Assembly (NCBI GenBank): GCA_029224185.1
Contig: CM055196.1
Span: forward strand, 3,704,193-3,768,192
DNA from: Karalla daura
Lineage: Eukaryota > Chordata > Actinopteri > Chaetodontiformes > Leiognathidae
Length of the DNA: 64,000 nt
Reading direction: 5' to 3'
The position numbers and the translations under genes were made by a program. The notes beneath the pieces were generated by a model. The model worked only from the letters and a program-made list of their open reading frames with translations, had not been told where the DNA came from and ran no database searches. Position 1 is the stretch's first letter, and the number at the start of each line of letters is the position of its first letter. Positions 1-11,600 of the stretch are shown here, piece after piece.

Positions 1-1070
1 TGGTGTCACGTGCAATAGCTTTTTTTTCCTGCCGGTTGTACTTGAAGGTGGGAAATAAGCGGCCCACGCGCTTCTGGTACCAGAAGTGCAACGTTCGAAG
101 GACAATGTTGGGTTCCAGTCCCACATCCTTTGCCGTGTGCCACCCCCCCCATTCTCTCAACCCAGTTCCCTGTATCTCTTCACTGTCTGTGTGTGAGCGG
201 CGCAGACAGCGGAGGCACGAAAGTAAGACAAATATTGCGAAAGGTGGATCTAAGGATCATCCCACCTGATTGAGCGAGATGGATGCTGTCAGACTTTCGT
301 TTTGGCTTCTTTTCATCTGGTCATTACTGGTGGTTGCACCAGATCGCTCGGCGTACGCAGCACAGGGGCTATGTTCTTTTCCATCTTCCCGCAGGCGAGG
401 CACGTTTTGTTGCATCACACATTACGTACGGACTGGAGGGGAGGAAAAAAGGGGGGACTTCTTTTGTTCAACTGCATTTGATGGCGAGGCGTAGCTTTCG
501 CGTGAACCTTCCCTGAGAAGGAAAGCTCTGCGATTATTTAGCCAGGGCCCACAGAGTATCCGCAAAGTGATAAATGGTACCGTGATATGACTAATACATA
601 ATTCACAGGTCAGCTGTTCTTTCAAATCTAAATCAAAATGTGGTGGAAACTTGAGGACAATAGGTGAATTTGTGTGCTTTGCCTTGCCAAGGAACCGTGG
701 GATTATTGTGGAATTGTCTTTCCATGGATAAACAGATTAGGTGTTTCTGGGACGGCCGGGCCGAGATTTGTGATATTGACATCCATTTGTCTGTCACAAC
801 CTCTCTGTCTCCTTGGCTGACTTTTGAAAGTACTCTTATCGCGGATAAATCATCCTCACTTGCTCAACTCGTTCCAATCTGTTCCACTATAGCTGTGACA
901 AGCAAAGAGCGGTTTCAGGAGCGGCTTTACTCAGCAGGCCCCGACTGCCCTGCAGCTCACAGTGGGTGCGCTATAGATGCAGTATGTTCACTGCGAGGAG
1001 AGCTTCCTCTAATCCTGAGGAGGACAAACAGACATGGTGCCGTGTTATTGTAAAACCAGCTGCCCCTAAG

Positions 1071-1094
1071 ACACACACACACACACACACACAC
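1071..1094 (+). repeat. (AC)n microsatellite
   Basis: Twelve AC units, in the first partial intron. Confidence 0.95.
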
Positions 1095-1570
1095 ATTTCA
1101 ACATAAGTAAGTACACTTATGAAAATACACAAATTACGCTTTTTGGACAGGACCTGTCGTCGCTTTAAACATACACTCAGCGCAGCACAGGCCTGATGTC
1201 TCACAGCATCGCGGGAGCACCCCACCCTCATGTTTACCTTAGAAAATTCGGTATTTATTGAACCCACAAGCCTCTGATGATGTATACACTTCGCTAAGCA
1301 TACAAGCATTAATGTCCCGCTGCACTGATTGGATTTGAGCCCGTTCTTCTCTTCGGCCGAACCGAAGCGCTGTGCCGTTTCACAGCGCTCGCGTACATTG
1401 TTTGTCTTGGCTCGACTGAATCCTCCCTCCTTTCCGGCGTTCATGTTGTGACGTTTTAGCCACAATATTTTCAGGGTCCCCCCCCCCCAGAAAACTTACC
1501 TTAGCCTGGCGCTAGGTCCGTCCCAGGGGTGGGACGGCGACTAGCGGGTGCTATCCGGTGGCAGATAACC

Positions 1571-1770
1571 AATTACCGAGCGGACGGAGAAGTTTCCGAC
1601 GGTACCTGAACGCACCCCGCGTTTCCGACGGTACGTGAACGTACCTCGCGGGACCGCCCGCCGATAAACCGACACGAAAACCGATTCAAAATCAATAAAC
1701 GAAGGACGTTCGACGTTGCTGGGGGCGGGGGAGGGGGGGCAGGCTTATAATACACTGGGGGAGAGCCTGC
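1571..1770 (+). repeat. Unnamed dispersed element, copy A
   Basis: It starts near AATTACCGAG. Two direct repeats of GTTTCCGACGGTACSTGAAC begin at 1592 and 1621 (29-base period). Next come ACCTCGCGGGA, an AATAAAC, a G-run block (1718-1739) and GGCTTATAATACACTG. GCAGGCT (1739-1745) and AGCCTGC (1764-1770) form an inverted repeat around the TTATAATACA box. The same ordered modules recur at 34946-35135. I do not recognise the family. It has no coding potential that I can support. Confidence 0.6.
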
Positions 1771-2653
1771 CTTTACAGCCAAGATACAGTACTGCAAAGG
1801 AATTGTCTTCAAACGGAACACACACTAATGCTAAAATATCATCTTCTATAGATGAGTACGCAGTGGTAATTGTTGATCACATGGCATCTGGTGCCCAGCT
1901 GAGAGCAGGGATGGGCGTGTGTGTCTGTGTGTGTGTGTGTGTGCGTGTGGGTCCCAGCTGGCTCTACTACTGGCCAGCTGCTCGGCTCCGTTTGAGCTGT
2001 GATTGCTTATGTGTCACACTCCAAAGGACCTGAGGGAGCTCTCCAGGTCCTCGGGGGGGGGACGCCGTGCCTCTTCCCCCTCATCACGCGATGCTCGCCC
2101 CTCGCAGCACGGGCCCCTTCATCTGTCTGAAGGCAGGAGCGGCGTCGCACACTCGGATGAAAAACAAATCGGCGTGTGTCCCGGGCACCTGTACGAGCAT
2201 AGAGATCCCCGTGCAGATGCGGGCCGGCGCTCTCCGTTCCTCTCCCGTCCTTCCCTCTCCCCCTCTTTTCCACCCTCCGCCCTCTGCTCTGCCTCACAGC
2301 GCTCGGCCACACACACCGGCAGTCTGCGGTCGTGCTCCTGGAAGTGTTATTTGCGCAGATAAAAAGTGCGTAATGAACGAGCCTTTGCCCCGTCCGCTCG
2401 GCCGTGCCAAGCATGACAGCGCGTGCTTTGACGGGACGACACACGAGCTCGCAAGAATAACAGCCGCGGCCCGTGTGTTTCATGTCTATTTATTAAGATT
2501 TATTGTTAAAGTAGGCCTGCGGTTTGGAGAGGGACATTAGGTATACACAAAGGTATTTTGGACCTTGGAGCTGAGTGTGGTGTTTTTGTAATGAGTCGTT
2601 TTTTCGAAGAGCGCTTGAAACAATAATGACACTGTTAAATCCATCTCTCTCAG

Positions 2654-2735
2654 GGGCAGAAAACAGAAGCGGAGAGGTACTTCCTGAAGGCCATCCAGCT
2701 CGATCCCACAAAAGGAAACTGCTACATGCATTATG
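2654..2735 (+). CDS. tmtc2: tmtc2 coding exon A (TPR)
   Basis: The exon reads GQKTEAERYFLKAIQLDPTK and then GNCYMHY plus the first base of a Gly codon. The acceptor CAG is at 2651-2653 and the donor GTAAGC starts at 2736. The YFLKAIQLDP segment is a canonical TPR helix B ending in proline. It begins in phase 0 and ends in phase 1, matching the next exon. Confidence 0.85.
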
Positions 2736-4349
2736 GTAAGCACTGTTTTTTTTCTTTACTCTCAATCTCACATATCCGGCTCCTAGTTTTCTATCATACA
2801 ATATTGAATTTGGCAAGACGCATCCCCAGCAACACCATTGCTGTAGGTACAAAGCAAGTAAAATGATGGATGGATGAGTGGATGGAAGTTGCATTGTTTG
2901 ACGTTCTATATGCTATAAGTTGTCATCTTTCAATAGGCAGGATAGAATGGACAGAATATGGCAGGACCAAATGAATGAAGGAGGAGCTTTCACCATTACT
3001 ATTACTATTGCACCATTACTTTGATATTCAAGATTATTTTACTTGCAGTGTCTCACCAATGTCAAAATCTTCAGATGGGGTTGTATACTTCTGTGAGATT
3101 ATATTATGAGTGAAACCGACCAGTTTGGCTGAATTAGAGGGAACAGATAAACCCCATAGCTTGAGTTTCCCACTGCCCCGGGTGTGGGGAAGTTCTGACC
3201 TACAGCAAATCTCTCAGAACTCCCCGAGAAGTCACGCTGACACATGTGGAAACACAGTATCAAACTCTGTTTGCGCGGCGGAGCCTCCTGAAATGTGTTT
3301 AAAATGCAGCGCGGCACTGTCATCTTTCTTTCATTACTCTATATATCACGGACCTTCCACGGCTGCACAGCGCTCTGTGTCCCGGAGCTGTTTTGCAATC
3401 AGCCGTGGTCTGAAGTCTCACTTTACGTCTGCCTCTCACCTCAGGCCCGTACTCGCAGTTTCCCTTTCATCCGCAGTTATTAAGAAAAATATGCTTAGGT
3501 TCACAAAGTGGTTTAGCATCCCGCTAGTAGTGCGGCTAACCAAAGTCAACAGTGTATTAATTCCTCCTTAAACACGGCCCTGACCGAGGGGGTCCACCCT
3601 CAGTTCACGGCCTGGTCGGGCTTTCATGATCCCTCCCGCAAATCTCTCAAAACGCCGCCACACCCGTAATCGTACGCGAAACCGCCACAAAGAAGCAATC
3701 TCATCTCAAAGGAGCACGTCGAGCGAGCCTGGCTAACGAGAACAAATGAGTCTGGGAGACGGCCAAAGAGCAACGGCCAAAGAGCGATGGCTCGCATCTA
3801 GTGTTTCGCCGCGTCACTCCGGGGGCAGGACAGGCCTGTCCCCCCCTGCTCCGGGGGGGGAGGGGGGGCCAAAGGCAACACTCCGTGGGGATTCTCCGCG
3901 GCGCTCTAACTGCAGCGCCACTCCTCTCTCCCGCCCCCCCCCCCCCCAGGTCAGTTTTTGTTGGAAGAGTCGCGGCTGCTGGAAGCGGCCGAGATGGCGG
4001 AGAAGGCCGCTCGCCTGGACGGCGGGGAATTCGACGTGGTCTTCAGCGCGGCCCACATGCTCAGGTGAGAGTCCCGTCGAAGATCGCTTCGTGGCAGACG
4101 TGGCGATTTCGAGTCCGTTTCACTGTTGCAGCGGAGATGGGTGGGCTGCAGTTTTCCGTGGCTGAGTGGAGGAAAAAAAGCAGGCCGTGTATGCGAGAGG
4201 GAGGTCTACTGTCAGCGGGGCTTATCCAGAGGCTTACATTACTCCTCAGCCTGTGTGATTTACTTGGCTGTACTTTGTAATCCTCTTCTTTCCCTGCAGT
4301 GCCAGCCTGAGAGCTGCTGGTTTGTCTTAGCGTGCTGTGCAGCTATGTG

Positions 4350-4418
<69 letters not shown>

Positions 4419-7400
4419 GTCTCCTCACGCCTCCCTCACCCTGGCTCACCCTGGCTCACGCTCTCAAGTCCTCTTCCAAATCAGCGCAGGGTTCAGCCGA
4501 TGAGCCCGAGCAGCCCGAGCCTTAGCGCTGCGCAAAGCTGTTGCCTTCTCCTGAATGCGCGCCATGACTTGGAAATGTGTAAATAGTGTCATGTGCCAGC
4601 TTACAGTGCGCCGGCCCGCTGACTGAATAAACCCACACAATCATCCAGTTTGAGCCAGCGCTGTGTCTTTTTTCCACTGCCGGCAGCACCCGAGCTCGAG
4701 GTGAAACCCTCATGCGGGCCCAGGCCTCTGAAAAGCTGTCCGCCTTCCAGTCGCAGTCTTTTTAGGTTCCTTTACTACTGACTAATGAACTCACGGGTAT
4801 GGGAATATCTGATGAAGTGCCAGCTCCCGTTACAGTGGGCCCCCAACCACTGCAGCAGACATGTTCAACTATCACAAACAAGATACTGGACCTTTCGGGG
4901 TAGACACTGTAAGCAGTGTATGAATGGGTGTGAATGGGGAAAAGTGGTTCGTCTGGTATAAAGCATGTGCTAAATAGGAACCAGTCGCTTAACCATGTTT
5001 ATTTTTAGCTTTTTAGCTAGTTTTATGTGCTATGCCAGGTGAAGATACAACAGTGCAGCAAACCGACCACTGCTGGACCATTAAGGTCATGAAGCTGCTT
5101 ATCGAATCGCAAGAATGAGGCGGTCGCTTCTTCACAGCGCTGTTACACAAGAGCCTAGTTTTTGCCCAGCTGCTCGATGCGTAGCTCATCCCTCAACCGT
5201 GCAGGATGTTCGCCACCGACAGACCTTGGAGCTCAGAGCCTCCTCCAGGGTTCAGACCCCTGGCAGCTGGAGAGAGTTTCAAGCAGTGCCGGGGCCAAAC
5301 TTTTCTCCGCCTGCTTGGCATGGGGTCTCACTCCTCTACAGCTCATGGTCTTTATGTGTTTGTCTTGGACGGCGGACGTGGAAAGGCCCTCGGTTGGTGG
5401 GGACACAAGTGAATCTGCGCCGGGGAAAGGGAAGAGATTAAAGGGGAGAGCAAGGATTCTCTCAGATGTACAAACCCTGTTTATTGCTCTCTCGGGCCCT
5501 TTGGTTTCTGACCATTTTGCCTCCGATCTAATAGTTTCCTTCTGCCTCCTTTCTTCCTTCTATACGGTTTATAGCGTGACTATAAGACATGAAAGGTCGG
5601 TTAACGGCGCGGCCGGTGGAGAGGTGCTTGTACTCAAGGTGTCAAATCTCGCTGCTCGCCAGCAAAAATTTGCACTGTGGTCCGGATAACTGAATGACAT
5701 TAAACCTGCACATTCGCTGAAAGAAAGGCTGGGATCGAGCAGGTCAAGCAGCTGGAATTCACCTCAGCCGTCCCCCTCCGAAAGCATCTCTCTCATATCG
5801 TAATGTGATTTCGCCATATTTGAACGATGGCTCCTGCGATGCGTGTCATGATGTTAGGTATGCCAATTTGTGCACATTTGCGACATCCAATTTCCCGGCG
5901 AGTGAATTGGTTCAAATGGATCATTTTAGGATGGTAATAAAATGTAAATCTGTTGCAAGTTACGCTGAGTGCGCTGAACGTACAGAACTGGCCCGAGGCC
6001 CTGTGTTCAGCGGAGCGCCCGAACTGAGGCGAGCGTGCTCCAGAGATCTCATTCTGAGCTCCGGACCGATGGGACAACTGCGGCTCAGGCACAAACGTCC
6101 GCCCCGTTGTCGAAATTGCAATCTGTCCGTTCGGTCATTAGCATCCAGCAATGACACGCTTATTAGGAGTACTGTCGGGGCGGCGATTTGTGCGATTCTC
6201 GGGTGAAAAAAAAAACATTTCAAGACAACAAGATGTCTGTCCGGTTTAGCGGTGGACATGTCGATTTGAAATGCGGTTCGGGTTTTTCCCTCTCCCTCCA
6301 GGGATTTACTTCTCTCTCCACATATTCACACTCGCGGCCTCACAATGGCTCTCAGGTTGAAAGCCAGGCCGTGGTTTACATTCCCTGGCCTCCGCTGTCC
6401 TGCGCTCAGAACATGCAGTCCGGAGGTCCCGCTGCTCCTCTGGCTGCGGGGTGGCAGCGCTCCAGCTCATCTCTGATAATGTGTTCATAAATGTGATAAT
6501 GGCGTTACAGAATTAGATTTGCGCTTTATTTCTCACAAGGCTGCGCTTTCTAAATGTTGTGCTGGCGTATGGTTGTGGTCGGACGCGAGGGCCGCGTTTA
6601 TAATCTCAGGACAAATTCAGCCACTAAAGCTGGTGTCTGGATCGCCTCTGGAATGTAAAATGCTCCTTTGGAACGGGGCTGGAAAAATTCAGCTGTGCTG
6701 AAAAGAAATAAAAATAAACAGCAGTTGTTCTGTGTACTGTAACTGGAACATTGAAGTTGAAGTTGCTTGACATGTAGGCTAGCCTCTGTAAGATCACAGT
6801 CATATTTCTGGGTCATTCTAACGAGCCTCTCAAACACAATATGACCGGGTACAGTATAATAATGTACAAACACGCCTGTCCCTTCGAGGATTCATCCCGC
6901 TGACTCTACTCGTTCCCTGATTCCTTAACTCCAAATCAGCGCCGAAGTCTCGGCAATTGTTCAGCATATTAAAGCATTACCATATTACAGACATAGTCGT
7001 ATTAGACAGGTTATTATTTTATCGCAGATCAGCGAGGAGGCATTTAAACGCCATTAAGCTTGCAGTGTTTTTCAGGCCGAGCATAAATGCTGTCTGTCTG
7101 TTTTACCACCAACCAGCCAAATCCTGAAGTAAAAGCACGTCCTTTCATCTCTAACCATATGGATGACGGTCACTAAATAGACTGCGACAGCATAAATGAA
7201 GCTGTGGTTCCAACAACGTCGCTGCCTTTGATCAGGGCAACTGAAGGGGCTCCGCTGCCAGCCACCCGTCCCTTGACTTTGTCATACTTAAATTGTTTGC
7301 AATGAGACAATTGTTACCATCAGTGAATGGCGTACAGATGGAGACCATAAAGGTGATTTCTAAGCCCCCAAGAATTAATAACAGGAAGTATCTTGTAACC

Positions 7401-8607
7401 ACAGAGCCACAGGTTTGTGTATAACAGTAAGCAGGGCAGCGGGTTATGAAAGAAGATGAGATATATAATGTACCCCATTCCTGTTTGGACTGGAGGCTTT
7501 TTTGTCCCCAGGAAAAAACTATTTGTGGTTCCAGGGAGTCATGCAGACAAGCCATCTGGCCCAAAACCTCATTTTGTTGCAGTGTGGCACATACTGCATG
7601 TTTTGGTGTATCTGTGTCATCTCTGCTCTCTTGGTTTCAGTGATTTTATGATTAAATGTTTTCTGCGTTTTCGCCCTGTTTGCATTCCTAAAACGTCTCC
7701 GTATCCATGCTGCACAGCGAAGCCACAATCTTCCCCCCACAAGCTGTAACCAGAAATGTACATTGGCTATTCCTGATCAGCCTTGGTTTGCTGATGAGTT
7801 CCCTTGAAATACCCAATAAACCAAATTTCCTGACCTCAAGGTTCAATTAAAGCGCTCGCTGTGCGCCACTCAGCACAGATCTTATCAAATGAAAGATGCT
7901 ATCAGATGCGAGGCCTAAAAGCGATTGGGATTGGCTCTTCTCAGCCCTCATTTTCCTCCCGCCTGTTATTTTCTCAGTGACCCCTGAGTGCCAGTAAACA
8001 GGCGGGGTTCAAGGCCCCATCTCAAGCCAGGAGCAATAAGAATGAGTAATGACCGCCCCTTTTCTGTTATTTTCTTTTGCAGACAAGCCAGCCTAAACGA
8101 GGCAGCTGAGAAGTATTACGGACAAGCGGCGATCCTGAGACCCAACGTGAGTATAATCACAACTACCTGATCATTACCCATTGCTACGTGTCCTGATGGA
8201 CACCGGCTAATCACGGTTTGGGTGGCTGTCCAATAAAGGGACTGCCTAGTCTGCCCGGTCACAGTGGCCCTCATTATAGGTGGACCTTGTAAAAAACGAG
8301 CTAGCGCTAGCTTTAGCTCGGAGGTTTATTTGTGTGACATCCATCACTATCTTCAAAGCCCAGCCAAATAGATGGAGTGGCAGGAGAATAATAACTCCGG
8401 GTGACTGACATCTAGAAAATAAATGGGGTCCGAGCACTCAGAACTCGGATGGCGGGGGTCGACTTGTTCAAGCAAGGTCTGCAGATGGTGTTTGACATGT
8501 GGTTGCCCTGTTTGTTCCTGCATCTTGATTAGAAGAAATCATTGCGGGTTATGATCAAAATATATATGAATGACACTTTAAAGGCAAAGTTTGGTTGTGT
8601 GAACACA

Positions 8608-8641
<34 letters not shown>

Positions 8642-11600
8642 ATAACTTGTATAAGCAATGACAAACAACAAAGACAAACAAAAGCATGAGTATAACAAAA
8701 GGATAAAATTTAAGATTTCCACAGAAACCATGAAATTGAGCTTGTGCCTCCATTGTTTGTCCTCGGCATCAGTACTGCGTCAAGCTCTTGCCAAGGAATT
8801 ATTCTGAGCATCTAATCAAACCCAGATGTAAGTTTAAAAAAAATTATGCTCCTTTGGTTTAAACACGTGCGTAAATAACGCAAGACAACCGCAGACTTTA
8901 AGGTGAATTCTGGGGATGTTTCTCTTAATTCCCCTGTGTTTGCTACCCCAGACGCCTCTCTTCATGCGGCTAAGGATGCACTCACCTCTAATCGCTGCTC
9001 TTTTTTTTCTTTATCCTCCTCTGGGGTCAAGGAAAAGCTTAAAAATCTTTAAGGGTGTGGGTAACACAGGAAACAAACTCTCCAAGTCTGGTGTGAGGGA
9101 ACGCTGCAAAGCCACAATGACTCCCCCTACTCAAACTAAAGGCCCGGACAGTCCAAGTGGTGTGTCGAGGAAGTGACTTGCTTACTGTAACTTTTTTTTT
9201 ACCCGGTGGACATCATCTGTGATGAATATGATCTTCCTAAACAAAGTATTCTATTCCTCTAGGCTGTAGTATGCTGGACACCTGGTAGACTCTACCTCTG
9301 TTGCTCGATGACAACACATACGTTGACGAGTTAGCATTCGCTAGTTAGCATTAGCGAGTTAGCATTAGCGAGTTAGCGTTAGCGTCCCCCAGTCTCCCGT
9401 TTTCGCCTCTCACACATGCACAGAATGAAAGTGTGCGCATTTCGACGGCTGTAGTCCGAGCAGTGTGTTCAGTGTAACCTGTTTCGCTTGTAGATAACTG
9501 TCCCGTATCTATATGTCAACATTAGTCACTTACTGCACCAGACGAAGCGTAGCAGTGTTAGTACGGGTCTCTTAGACAGTCAGCATGATGGAAAAGCTGA
9601 GGCAGCCTTTGCTGCTATTCATTATGTATGGAACCTAGAGCTCCATGCTATACCTTGAAGTCACACCATAGGGCCTCAGAAGGCCTGGTGATGTGGCAGT
9701 GTTACCTATCTGGGGGCCACAAATGCCCACGAAGCATTTTCCCCATAGACCACCACCCGCTGAGCACTGCTTTGGAAGCTACCCCGCTGTGCCTTGTGAA
9801 TTTCTGACCCGTGAAGATTTCATTTTCATTTCAACATCCACCAGAGCCATGGAAAATGATTGTGCCATTTCATCTCTGTTTCTGCAGTAAATCTGTAAGC
9901 CTTTGATCTTCAGAGATAAGACGTTGACCAATACGCTCACTGTCTTGCAGCCCCACAATTCATATGCACTTAAGTAAAATCATGGGATTGTTTGCCGTCC
10001 TTACCGTCTTATTTCAAGCTCAGTACTGTGTTATTTCCACATTGCTTGAGCTTCTCTACTGCACAAACACAAACTTTATGTCCACATCTAAACACCGGGG
10101 TACTTTTTTTTCTGCCCCTACTTGGGCACTTTTGCTGGGATGTCTTTGTGCCATTGTATTACAGCTGAGGCACATTATAATTTAGCATCTTCATCCATCT
10201 TCTCTGCCATTGGCCTTTGTTCTTTCCGATGTGACTTGACTTAAGCCATGTACCCTGTCCATCTTCATTTGTCATTTCATGCTTTGCTGCGGCTTGACTC
10301 CTCACTCTCTAAAGGCCCCGGTGTTTTATATTAGGCACATCTGTTTGCACAGTCTGAGTGAGGCCGGACAATTCCCTCGATTCAAAGGATTTGGTCCCTT
10401 TATTCCTTCAATTCCCTCTATCTAAATGGACCAAATCCTATCGGATGCAGGGTCAGAGTTGGTAGACCTCTGCACCCTTTCACATCTGTCAGATTTTACA
10501 ATCCAGTCATATATATATATATATATATATATGATTTCATTTCATTTGTTTTAGCTTAATGCCAGCCTGATGGGCATCTTGGTGACGTCATTACACAACT
10601 TAGCTTTGCTTTTAATTCTTACAGTCTTGGTAGCATATGTTTCTTTCTAGTTTAGGTTAATATGCTCCACATCTGGCCTCACCTCTGCTCCTACATGCCA
10701 GTGCTGGGAAGGTTAGGGAAGCAGAGGGTTTACAGAGCTGCAGGAAATGAGGGGGGAAAAAAAGAAAGATTTTGACAAGGGGATATTTCGCAGTGTTGCA
10801 AGTGTTTTGGGGGTGAGGAAAAATGCTGGAGCAAGGGCATAAATCTAAATCTGTACGTAGCGAAAGGGCCGCATTGGTGACTTCAGGTCGAGAGTGGACG
10901 AAGGGAATTTACCTCAGGAATTAATAAGTTTTGCATAGATGGGGAGGGAAAATATCTTTCAAGTCTCTGTTGCAGCTGCACTGAGAGGAAAACCAGGAGT
11001 CCGTTGATTTTCTACCCAGGAGTCTTTGCAGCAGGCTACATATGTTATGCCACTCGTGAGGATGTGAAAGGACTTTCAGTAAACCTGAGGTTTCCCTGTG
11101 TAGGTGAGCTTCTTGAAAAACGCAGCTTTTCTCCTTAAACCTTCATTGTTGACTGCTGTACACGTTTTATATTAACTACAAAAACACACGCACATGAAAC
11201 TAAAGCTAGACCCCTGACTGTGACCGAGAAGTATTGGCAATTTATACTGGATCCCCACCAACTGCACTAAATGATATCAGCATTAATCTGCCAATATACA
11301 CCTACTTGTCACCTAGAGTACAGGCTTTTAATACAGTGTTTACCATATGTGCAGCCTCTTTACTGTCACTTGTAACCATGCCCATATGTGTGAATTGTTC
11401 GACTTTGGCTTGCGTTCTACTTAGGCCAGCAAATTGATCCCCCAGTGTTATTTTTGTGGTCTGACCTCGAAACGGTGGGTCAAACAGAAGGTAATTTATA
11501 GCGCAAACAGCCTCGGAATTACCCCGTCCATTTAAGTCCAAAACCCTGGCTTCTCCTGTGGACAGTAATTGAAAGACAGAGAGAACGCTGCTGTGTTGGG

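Larger units (their letters stand above)
1..2653 (+). other. tmtc2: Partial tmtc2 intron upstream of the first visible exon
   Basis: No exon of a recognisable protein was found here; the short open frames look like chance. It is inferred to be intronic because the next downstream exon starts mid-protein with an AG acceptor. It holds a CA run at 1071-1094, a GT run near 1915-1948, and the first copy of an unnamed dispersed element at 1571-1770, described separately. Confidence 0.6.
4065..8082 (+). other. tmtc2: tmtc2 intron, 4.0 kb
   Basis: GT at 4065 and AG at 8081-8082. It contains a CT microsatellite at 4351-4414 and a short stretch at 4905-4975 that resembles the tail of a common fish SINE. 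The rest is unique-looking sequence with no exon I can support. Confidence 0.8.

Noticed and set aside
1592..1640. Core repeat of the dispersed element as a REST/RE1 silencer site
   Set aside because: The reverse complement has TTCAG..CC..GGA, which recalls RE1, but the spacing and the AGCGCC half do not match well enough to claim it.
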